This document shows positions 1 to 5,881 of a stretch of 17,727 nt of DNA, in pieces (position 1 is the first letter of the stretch; the number at the start of each line of letters is the position of its first letter). The stretch comes from Eubacteriales Family XIII. Incertae Sedis bacterium (GTDB taxonomy: Bacteria; Bacillota_A; Clostridia; Peptostreptococcales; Anaerovoracaceae). The notes beneath the pieces are model-generated. The model made no database searches, had not been told where the DNA came from, and saw only the letters and a list, made by a program, of their open reading frames with translations. The position numbers were made by a program, and so were the translations under genes. The stretch is taken from contig JAITLA010000059.1 in NCBI GenBank assembly GCA_031278145.1, positions 1 through 17,727 of the forward strand, in the 5' to 3' direction.

Positions 1-99
1 CGTATAGCCGCCCATCGCGAAAATCTGCGCGATGCCGGGGCCCATGGTGCCGGCGCCGAGCACCGCGATTCGCTTGATGTCTTGCAGTGCTTTCATCAT
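1..99 (-). CDS. hbd: 3-hydroxybutyryl-CoA (3-hydroxyacyl-CoA) dehydrogenase, N-terminal fragment
   Basis: Only the first 32-33 codons are in the window; the gene continues past the left edge. The translation starts MKALQDIKRIAVLGAGTMG and continues PGIAQIFAMGGYT. The GxGxxG dinucleotide-binding loop (GAGTMG) at the head of a Rossmann fold is typical of the NAD-dependent 3-hydroxyacyl-CoA dehydrogenase family, which interconverts acetoacetyl-CoA and 3-hydroxybutyryl-CoA in butyrate or beta-oxidation type pathways. Two adjacent ATG codons (ending at 99 and 96) could start it. A GGGAGGAAGG Shine-Dalgarno stretch lies 9-13 nt upstream of the first. The rest of the protein is unseen, so the exact substrate class (short-chain Hbd or longer-chain) is inferred. 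Confidence 0.85.
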   Translation of the reverse strand, partial: MMKALQDIKRIAVLGAGTMGPGIAQIFAMGGYT

Positions 100-216
100 C
101 AGAACGATCCTTCCTCCCAAGCCACAAGCCGCACCATGCCGCCGGCGTGTCGAAGTGCGAATAACGCATAAACGTGTCCTCCTTGCGAATATACTCATAC
201 AAAACCAAAAACACGC

Positions 217-228
217 CGGATATATCCG
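217..228. repeat. 12-bp perfect palindrome upstream of hbd
   Basis: CGGATATATCCG is a perfect palindrome about 120 bp upstream of the hbd start. It is followed by related CCGATATGTCCG (about 232-243). Such a pair could be a repressor operator for the minus-strand hbd gene, but no regulator gene is adjacent and it may be chance. The remaining sequence between 100 and 283 shows no gene. Confidence 0.25.
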
Positions 229-283
229 TACCGATATGTCCGTTCTATGTCCGTTCGACTTTCTGTTCCGAACCCGTTTTGCG

Positions 284-445
284 TCATCGCCTCCGGGAGG
301 CGTCTTTCTTGACATCGCCGAGAAGGTTCTTGATCTCGGAAAGCGTCATTCGTTTTCGCGTGAAATCGATGCCGAAAGCGCCGCCGAGTTCGTTAGACAA
401 TTTGTTTCTGTAAGCGAACAGATACGGGTTCTCTTGTTCGTTCAT
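284..445 (-). CDS. Doubtful small protein, 53 aa
   Basis: An open frame begins at ATG 445 (MNEQENPYLFAYRNKLSNEL) and runs to a TGA at 284-286. The composition is charged and soluble, rich in Lys, Asn and Glu, and unlike the Cys/Pro/Arg-rich translation of the same frame further upstream, which argues that a real protein would start near here. No clear Shine-Dalgarno site precedes the ATG and no minus-strand promoter is obvious. The KLSNELG segment faintly recalls the helix of alpha/beta small acid-soluble spore proteins, but their Gly-rich second motif is missing, so I do not assign that family. It may be non-coding. Confidence 0.35.
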   Translation of the reverse strand: MNEQENPYLFAYRNKLSNELGGAFGIDFTRKRMTLSEIKNLLGDVKKDASRRR

Positions 446-541
446 GCATACGATTTTGCACAAGCAATCGACAATCGCCCTTGCGGAACATTTCTTCGAA
501 AAGGGGAAAAGGCAAAAAAGTACCCAAGGCTTCGAAAAACC

Positions 542-571
542 TTTACGGACGTGTGTTCCGTGTAGTATAAT
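542..571 (+). promoter_or_regulatory. Sigma-A-like promoter for the leader/coiled-coil/MCP unit
   Basis: TTTACG (542-547), an 18-nt spacer and a perfect TATAAT (566-571). Transcription would start near 578, giving a leader of about 217 nt before the first convincing start codon at 795. Confidence 0.55.
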
Positions 572-577
572 ATGATA

Positions 578-794
578 TCCACAAGGAAAAGGATTGTATG
601 CGAGGGGCCGCAACGGTATCGAAAGGATCCGTCGCGGGGAGGCGCAAGGAAAACGCTGCGAAACGAAAGGGGCGGGACGCAGGGGAACGCATACAATCGG
701 ATGCGCATACGGCAAGCGATTCGGCGGTATTCCGCCGGGTCGTCGCAGTGCCGATTACATAGAAGCCATACGGCGCGAAAAGGGGGGCGCGCTT
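578..794 (+). promoter_or_regulatory. Hairpin-rich 5' leader, possible regulatory RNA
   Basis: The 349 bp between 446 and 794 hold no supported gene. Within the predicted leader, three hairpins follow one another: CTGCG (656-660) with CGCAG (678-682); CGCAT (688-692) with ATGCG (701-705); and a perfect CGGCGG-TATT-CCGCCG (722-737). The strings GCGCAAGGAAAAC and GGGACGCA (674-681) are reminiscent of c-di-GMP-I (GEMM) riboswitch signature segments, and those riboswitches often precede chemoreceptor genes. I could not fit the tetraloop helix of that family, so the identity is open. No terminator stem with a T-run is visible before 795. The ORF in this stretch translates to Arg/Gly-rich sequence and is judged non-coding. 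Confidence 0.4.
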
Positions 795-1181
795 ATGAAT
801 ACGGATTCACGGAAAGCCACGGATCTGCGGAATGAAGCGATACGTTGCAACAACCGTTTGCGATTTGTTATTGCGGAATTGTCCGCCTGTGTCAAAAGGA
901 AGCACGAGCTGGACGAAGAATTGAAGGATCGACGCCTTACGCAGCGTTTTTCCGATGCCTTCAACGGAAAGGAACGCTCGATTCGAAACGAGATCGAGCA
1001 AAACGCGGTGCGGATCAACGCCTGTCTGTTGGAAGCGTTGCGGGAGGTGAACGAGAGGAACCGCATCAACCTCGAGGCTTTGGCCTTTGTCAACCGCGTA
1101 TCGGCGGAGCTGCATGAGATCGTCGACGAATGCGCCGTCGTCACCGTTTCCGAACGGCCGTCGCACGAAACGGAACGATAG
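795..1181 (+). CDS. Small predicted coiled-coil protein, 128 aa, unknown function
   Basis: Starts at ATG 795 ([20 protein letters not shown]), 8 nt after a GGGGGG ribosome-binding stretch; the same frame is open upstream but its translation is Arg/Gly-rich and unlike a protein. The product is almost entirely helical by composition, with many Glu, Arg, Asn and Leu in heptad-like spacing. It has no signal peptide or membrane segment. The size and helical character resemble FlgN-type chaperones or small chemoreceptor-associated helical proteins, but I see no diagnostic motif. It lies 85 bp upstream of a chemoreceptor gene on the same strand and probably shares its transcript, which hints at a linked role. 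I do not recognise the family. Confidence 0.65.
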   Translation: MNTDSRKATDLRNEAIRCNNRLRFVIAELSACVKRKHELDEELKDRRLTQRFSDAFNGKERSIRNEIEQNAVRINACLLEALREVNERNRINLEALAFVNRVSAELHEIVDECAVVTVSERPSHETER

Positions 1182-1217
1182 GACGCGCCGACATCCGTTC
1201 CACATCGACCATACAAT
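1167..1217 (+). promoter_or_regulatory. Possible additional promoter before the chemoreceptor gene
   Basis: Two overlapping readings exist. A sigma-A-like one has CCGACA (1188-1193), an 18-nt spacer and TACAAT (1212-1217). A sigma-D (flagellar/chemotaxis) like one has GAAA (1167-1170), 16 nt and GCCGACAT (1187-1194), close to the GCCGATAT -10 consensus. The second would suit a chemoreceptor gene, but no motility genes are in the window. Both are weak. Confidence 0.22.
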
Positions 1218-1266
1218 ATGCAAGCATCATCCAAGGGAGAATCTATGCGACAAGGGAGGTATTGAA

Positions 1267-3126
1267 ATGAAGAACATGAAGATTAAGTCGAAGCTGTTGG
1301 CGGGTTTTCTTTTCCTCGCTCTTCTGACGGCGATTGTCGGGGTCGTCGGCATCCGTGCGAACACGATGTCGGCGACGGAAACCGATTTGCTCAACGAGCG
1401 CGCGACCATGGCGATCCTGTCGGCGCAGCTTTCGCGCAATGTGAACCAGCAGCGCGCCGCCTATCTCGGCGTCACCGCCTTCGATGAAATCGGCGACTAC
1501 ACGACCGCCGACAGCTACAAGGAGAGCCTGCGCTCGCTCGTAACCGATTTTGATACCCTGATCGCCGATCTCGGCGGCCGGCTCACCACGGATGAAGCCA
1601 AGCGCATGCTGAGCGATATCACCACCGAGTACAAGGAATTCGCGGCCTTGCGCGATAGCTTTGTGTCCATCATGGACCGCGTGGCCGAGTCCCGCCTCGT
1701 CATAGACGAATCGTCGGAGGTCGTTTCCGAGAATGCGAGCGGCGTGCGGCAGGAGATAGGCAGCGCGCTGAAGGCCACCGCGGACGCCGCCACCGAGGTC
1801 GTGGAGAACCTCCGGCTGCTGACGGACTTCATCGAGGATCTGACGGACCGGCAGGCCGCGACCGTGGCCGCCACGAGTGCGCAGACGACCTACCTGTCCA
1901 TCGGCATACTCCTGGTCGCCATCGCCATCGCCGTCGTGCTCGGCCTGTACCTCGCGACGAGTATCGCAAAGCCCGTGATCCTGATGAAGGGGATGCTGCA
2001 GCAGGTGGGTGAAACCGGCAACCTCGATTTCCACGAGGACGTGAAGGACCGCGCGCGGAAGGCCGCCGCGTACAAGGACGAGGTGGCGCAATCCATCGCC
2101 GCCTTCATCAAGATGATGGAGAAGCTCAACTACTACGGAAAGGCATTGGAAACGGTGGCCGCCCGCGACCTGACCCTGCGCGTGGACACGCTGGGCGCGA
2201 AGGATACGATGGGCAACGCGCTGACGACGATGGTGAACAACCTGAACGATATGTTTGCGGAGATCAACACGGCGTCCGATCAGGTGTCCGGCGGTTCGCA
2301 GCAGATAGCGAACGGCGCGCAGAGCCTCGCGCAGGGCGCTTCCGAGCAGGCCGCGTCCGTCGAGCAGCTCTCCGCCGCCATCGCCGAGGTTTCCGTTTCG
2401 GTCAAGGGCGCGGCGGAATCCGCGCGCAACGCCGCCGAGATGTCCGACAATATCAGAAACAAGGCGGAACGCGGTTCCGAGCAGATGAACGCCATGATGG
2501 AGGCCGTGCAAGCGATCAACGACGCGTCGCAGAATATAGGCAAGGTGATCAAGGTGATTGACGACATCGCCTTCCAGACGAACATCCTCGCGCTCAACGC
2601 CGCCGTTGAGGCGGCGCGGGCCGGCGCGGCGGGCCGGGGCTTCGCGGTCGTCGCGGAGGAGGTCCGCAACCTGGCCGCCAAGAGCGCGGAGGCCGCGGCG
2701 GATACGGAGGCCCTTATCGAGAACTCGATCAGCAAGGCCGTTCTCGGCGTCAAGATCGCCAACGAAACGAACGAATCCCTTGTCGAGATCGTGGACGGCA
2801 TTGTGACGTCCAGCCGCATCTCCGACGAAATTGCGGTGAACGCGGATCGGCAGTACGCCGCCATAGGGGAGATCAATACCGGCATCGATCAGGTGTCGCA
2901 GGTCGTCCAGCAGAACAGCGCGACGGCGGAAGAGAGCGCCGCGGCCTCTGAGGAACTCAGCAGCCAGTCCGCGATGCTGACGAGCCTGATCGGGCAATTC
3001 AAGCTGCGGGGCGCCTCGAGCGCCTACCTGCCGCCCACGCGGGAGGATGCGACCCTCGCGGGCGGGGACGCGCCGCGGATTGTCCTTGATACGAATGCGT
3101 ATGGGGGGAGCCACGACAAATATTAA
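1267..3126 (+). CDS. Methyl-accepting chemotaxis protein (transmembrane chemoreceptor), 619 aa
   Basis: The start at ATG 1267 follows GGGAGG (1254-1259) at good spacing and gives a proper N-terminal Lys-rich segment plus first membrane helix (about residues 9-29). An extracytoplasmic helical region of the four-helix-bundle sensor type (about 30-208) follows, with the second membrane helix at about 210-232. HAMP-like linker sequence comes next, including a second HAMP-like repeat around [17 protein letters not shown]. The cytoplasmic signalling hairpin holds the conserved tip [20 protein letters not shown] (about 431-450), which contacts CheA and CheW. No C-terminal NWETF-type pentapeptide for CheR/CheB docking is present; the protein ends in a short variable tail. 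It would sense an unknown extracellular ligand and control CheA. It follows the coiled-coil gene and precedes a secreted stalk-domain protein. Confidence 0.93.
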   Translation: MKNMKIKSKLLAGFLFLALLTAIVGVVGIRANTMSATETDLLNERATMAILSAQLSRNVNQQRAAYLGVTAFDEIGDYTTADSYKESLRSLVTDFDTLIADLGGRLTTDEAKRMLSDITTEYKEFAALRDSFVSIMDRVAESRLVIDESSEVVSENASGVRQEIGSALKATADAATEVVENLRLLTDFIEDLTDRQAATVAATSAQTTYLSIGILLVAIAIAVVLGLYLATSIAKPVILMKGMLQQVGETGNLDFHEDVKDRARKAAAYKDEVAQSIAAFIKMMEKLNYYGKALETVAARDLTLRVDTLGAKDTMGNALTTMVNNLNDMFAEINTASDQVSGGSQQIANGAQSLAQGASEQAASVEQLSAAIAEVSVSVKGAAESARNAAEMSDNIRNKAERGSEQMNAMMEAVQAINDASQNIGKVIKVIDDIAFQTNILALNAAVEAARAGAAGRGFAVVAEEVRNLAAKSAEAAADTEALIENSISKAVLGVKIANETNESLVEIVDGIVTSSRISDEIAVNADRQYAAIGEINTGIDQVSQVVQQNSATAEESAAASEELSSQSAMLTSLIGQFKLRGASSAYLPPTREDATLAGGDAPRIVLDTNAYGGSHDKY

Positions 3127-3166
3127 TGTTTCAATCGGTCTTTTTGATACGGAGAAAGGAGCATCC

Positions 3167-4132
3167 ATGAACAAAGGTATCAATCGGCTCGGTGTCTGCG
3201 CGGCGGTGGCGCTGTCGCTGATCCTGACGGCGGTCCCGTTTCCGGCTCTCGCGTTCGCCGAGGACGCGGAAACCGGCGCGGAAGTCACCGCAGAGGCCGT
3301 CGCGGCGGATTCCGGCGCGACGAACGGCCTGATCGAAGGCGAGGTCACGAAGGCGGAAAAGAAGGACGGCAGCGTCGCCCTCACCCTCGACGACGGCAAG
3401 GACGGCGTCGTTTTGAACATAACGGAGCTGCGCTTCGCGTATGACCGAAAGACGAAGGAAGCCGCTTCCTTGGACGAGGTCAAGACGGGCATGCGGATCG
3501 CGGCCGTCCTGCCGAAGCACGCGCCCCTCGCGCTGAGCGCGCCGCCGCAGACCGGCGCCGTGTTCGGGCTGATCCTGAACAGCGACGCGGGGACGAGCAA
3601 GCTGGATATCTTTGACGAAAATCTTCTGTCGAGTGATGGGGATCTGAAGCTGCTCGTCGGCGAGAGCACGCCAATCCAAAAGGACACGGGCGAAAAGCGC
3701 GTCTTCACCGCAGACGATTTGAAGGACAAGGAGTTGATCGTGTTCTACGACGTGGTCACGGAGAGCCTGCCCGCGCAGACCGCGCCGAGCTTCGTGCTGA
3801 TCCTGACGCCCGCGCCGTCCGAAGCCGCGCCGTCCGAGGCCGAACCGGCGGACGGTCCCGCGACCGCCGTCGCGGAGGTGAAGTACGTGGGCCTGCGCGC
3901 GGCCGCCGAAGCCAAGGGCTACACCGTGACCTGGGTGTCGAACGCGCAGCCGATCACGCTGCACAAGGGCGATATCACGGCCACGGTGACGATAGGGAGC
4001 GACGCCTTCACCTACACGCACCTCACGAAGGATGTGCAGCCCCTCGATTCCGTGGACAAGCTGGATCTGGTGACGCGGCTCGTAGACGGCAAGACGATGG
4101 TGGCCAACAGCTTCACGGAGCTCTTGAAGTAG
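3167..4132 (+). CDS. Secreted protein with C-terminal copper-amine-oxidase-type stalk domain, 321 aa
   Basis: Start ATG 3167 lies after GGAGAAAGGAG. Residues 1-31 form a Sec signal peptide (Lys/Arg start, hydrophobic core LGVCAAVALSLILTAVPF, AxA-like cleavage near ALAFA). The middle part (about 50-215) is a beta-rich domain with two related-looking stretches (VLNITELRFAYDRKTKEA and LLVGESTPIQKDTGEKRVFT), suggesting an internal duplication. A Pro/Ala/Glu linker (about 222-242) leads to the C-terminal segment YVGLRAAAEAKGYTVTWV, which matches the pattern of the stalk (copper amine oxidase N-terminal-like) domain common in Clostridia cell-surface proteins. Function is unknown; it is probably exported and wall- or surface-associated. 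It sits 40 bp behind the chemoreceptor gene and could be co-transcribed. Confidence 0.8.
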   Translation: MNKGINRLGVCAAVALSLILTAVPFPALAFAEDAETGAEVTAEAVAADSGATNGLIEGEVTKAEKKDGSVALTLDDGKDGVVLNITELRFAYDRKTKEAASLDEVKTGMRIAAVLPKHAPLALSAPPQTGAVFGLILNSDAGTSKLDIFDENLLSSDGDLKLLVGESTPIQKDTGEKRVFTADDLKDKELIVFYDVVTESLPAQTAPSFVLILTPAPSEAAPSEAEPADGPATAVAEVKYVGLRAAAEAKGYTVTWVSNAQPITLHKGDITATVTIGSDAFTYTHLTKDVQPLDSVDKLDLVTRLVDGKTMVANSFTELLK

Positions 4133-4211
4133 CCGGCGGCCGCCGCTTGGAGGCGGGCGAAGCGGTGGGCGCGCCGCCGCTTCCGAAGAAAAACCGAAAA
4201 TCGAAAAACCG

Positions 4212-4238
4212 AAAATCGGGGCGAACGCTCCGATTTTT
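4212..4238 (+). terminator. Intrinsic terminator after the stalk-domain gene
   Basis: Stem ATCGGGGC (4215-4222) with GCTCCGAT (4227-4234), one G-U pair, loop GAAC, followed by a run of T to 4238. It ends the transcription unit that includes the chemoreceptor. Confidence 0.8.
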
Positions 4239-4280
4239 CGCGTGCGCGCGCCGCAGCGGAGCCGCGATGCAAAACATCTG

Positions 4281-4309
4281 TTGATCCGACCGCGTATTTT
4301 TGATAGAAT
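4281..4309 (+). promoter_or_regulatory. Extended -10 sigma-A promoter of the DUF5685-dnaJ-ispH/rpsA operon
   Basis: TTGATC (4281-4286), 17-nt spacer, and TAGAAT (4304-4309) preceded by TG one base upstream (TGATAGAAT). The predicted start near 4316 leaves about 58 nt of untranslated leader before ATG 4374 and rules against the earlier ATG at 4326, which would have almost no leader and no ribosome site. Confidence 0.75.
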
Positions 4310-4373
4310 TAGGCGAGAATCAAAAATGACGATACGCACGGGCTGTATCTTGTTCGCATGGGGGTCGCGCCGA

Positions 4374-5291
4374 ATGCTGGGCTACGTCACGCCGGAAAAG
4401 GCTGAATTGAAGCTGCGGGAGTTTGAGGTCTACGGCGCGTACTACTGCGGCTTGTGCCGCGCGGTGGGCGCGCGCCACGGCCCGCTTCCACGCCTCTTTT
4501 TGAGCTACGATTTCGCGTTCCTCGCCATGCTGCTCTCCTCGGTCGCGGGCCTGCCCGACGCGCTTGTGCCGTTTCGCTGCCCCGTGCATCCGGCGAAGCG
4601 GCGGCTCACCTTGGCGCCCTCGCCCGTCATGGAATACGCGGCCGATATGATGCTGCTCTCCGCGTATTACAAGCTGCGGGACGACCGGCTGGACGAGGGG
4701 CGTCTGCGCGGTTTTGCGGGGGAACTCCTGTTGCGCGGCGTCGTGCGCGGGATCGGGACGGCCCACCCGGACAAGTCGCGGGAGATCGCCGCCTGCATGG
4801 AGGCGCTGGCCCTGATCGAGAAGGAGGGTTGCGCCTCCTTCGACCGCGCCGCGGAGCCCTTCGCGCGCTTCATGGGCGCGCTGCTCGACTGCGACGCTTG
4901 CGTGCGGGCGGACGAATCTCCGAAGCGGGCGGACAATGTGCGCTACGCGCTGCGGCGCATGGGCCACAATCTCGGGAAGTGGATCTATCTGATCGACGCC
5001 TACGACGACGCGGAGGACGACTTGCGTCGCGGCGGCTACAATCCGCTCGTGCTCTGTTACGGCTACGGCCGGGCGGAACACGCGGGCGAGGACGCCGCGG
5101 CGTTTCGAAAGCGGATCGCCGAGCGCGTGCGGCTTTCCGCCACGCTGTATCTTTCGGAGCTGGCGGAGATTGCCGCCCTGCTGCCGATAGAGAGGAACAA
5201 GGGTATATTGGAAAACATCATGTACATGGGCTTGCTGCGACGCACGGAGGAGATCGTGGGCGGGAACGGGCGGAAAGGGAAAGGAATATGA
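4374..5291 (+). CDS. DUF5685-like protein with possible metal site, 305 aa
   Basis: Start chosen at ATG 4374, 9 nt after GGGGG; the product then begins [20 protein letters not shown], the usual N-terminus of a conserved Clostridia family (DUF5685) often found beside a dnaJ-like gene. Visible conserved residues are a CxxC at 25/28 (YYCGLCR), CPVH at 69-72, and the acidic segment [14 protein letters not shown] at about 203-216. The Cys/His set could bind zinc or another metal, which is my inference. No signal peptide or convincing membrane helix is present, so it is likely cytoplasmic. The gene overlaps the next one by 4 nt (ATGA), implying translational coupling to the J-domain protein. The biochemical role is unknown. 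Confidence 0.8.
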   Translation: MLGYVTPEKAELKLREFEVYGAYYCGLCRAVGARHGPLPRLFLSYDFAFLAMLLSSVAGLPDALVPFRCPVHPAKRRLTLAPSPVMEYAADMMLLSAYYKLRDDRLDEGRLRGFAGELLLRGVVRGIGTAHPDKSREIAACMEALALIEKEGCASFDRAAEPFARFMGALLDCDACVRADESPKRADNVRYALRRMGHNLGKWIYLIDAYDDAEDDLRRGGYNPLVLCYGYGRAEHAGEDAAAFRKRIAERVRLSATLYLSELAEIAALLPIERNKGILENIMYMGLLRRTEEIVGGNGRKGKGI

Positions 5292-5881
5292 ACAACCCTT
5301 ACGAAATACTGGGCATCAAGGAGGGCGCGAGCAAGGAGGAGATCCGGGCCGCGTACAAGGCGCAGGTCAAAAAATACCATCCGGACAAGCATCAGGACAA
5401 TCCGCTCTACGAGCTGGCGGAGGAAAAGCTTCAGGAGATCAACGAAGCTTACGAGTATCTGATGAAAAACGAGGGCGGCGCGTCGCGCGGCGGAGCCGGT
5501 CGCGGCACGGGGGGCTACGGCGGCGGGACGGCGTCCACGCCCGAATTCCGGGAGGTGCGCAGCGCGATAGACCGGGGCGACCTCGCGCGCGCGCAGGACA
5601 TCCTGCGCGGGAGCGCCGTGCGGAACGGGGAATGGCATTTCCTGACCGCGATGCTGAACCTGCGGCGCGGCTGGTACGACGAGGCGGTCACGAGCCTCCA
5701 AACGGCGATCTCCATGGAGCCCTCGAATTTTGAATACCGCAACGCGATGAACAACCTCCTGTCGCGGACCGGCGGCTATCGCAACGCCGCCTACGACAGG
5801 GGCTATCAGAGCGGCAACAGTCAACTCTGCCAGTTCCTGCAATGCTGGTGCTGCGCGGATATGCTCTGCGACTGCATATGA
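5288..5881 (+). CDS. J-domain (DnaJ-type) protein with TPR-like region and Cys-rich tail, 197 aa
   Basis: The N-terminus [19 protein letters not shown] is a J domain with the HPD motif at residues 31-33, which stimulates DnaK ATPase. A Gly-rich linker (about 69-84) follows, then a helical TPR-like segment (about 88-165, including [18 protein letters not shown]). The last 17 residues hold six cysteines (181, 186, 188, 189, 194, 196). It lacks the DnaJ zinc finger and C-terminal substrate domains, so it is a specialised co-chaperone and not the general DnaJ. The ATG overlaps the stop of the upstream DUF5685-like gene, and its own stop overlaps the ispH start, so the three are coupled. The Cys tail could bind metal, carry a cluster or contact a membrane; none of these is shown. 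Confidence 0.88.
   Translation: MNNPYEILGIKEGASKEEIRAAYKAQVKKYHPDKHQDNPLYELAEEKLQEINEAYEYLMKNEGGASRGGAGRGTGGYGGGTASTPEFREVRSAIDRGDLARAQDILRGSAVRNGEWHFLTAMLNLRRGWYDEAVTSLQTAISMEPSNFEYRNAMNNLLSRTGGYRNAAYDRGYQSGNSQLCQFLQCWCCADMLCDCI

Noticed and set aside
640..690. Firm assignment of a c-di-GMP-I riboswitch
   Set aside because: Signature-like strings are present but the tetraloop helix and the second receptor helix could not be drawn by eye; left as an unresolved structured leader.
594..794. N-terminal extension of the coiled-coil protein from TTG 594
   Set aside because: Arg/Gly-rich translation across the hairpins; a much better ribosome site and protein-like sequence begin at 795.
1243..3729. 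Long antisense open frame (over 800 codons) opposite the chemoreceptor and stalk-domain genes
   Set aside because: Arg/His/Gly/Val-rich translation without domains, created by GC-biased third positions of the real genes on the plus strand.
4326..4373. Earlier start codon for the DUF5685-like protein (ATG 4326)
   Set aside because: It would lie about 10 nt from the predicted transcript start with no ribosome site, and the family usually begins at the M-x-GYV position used here.
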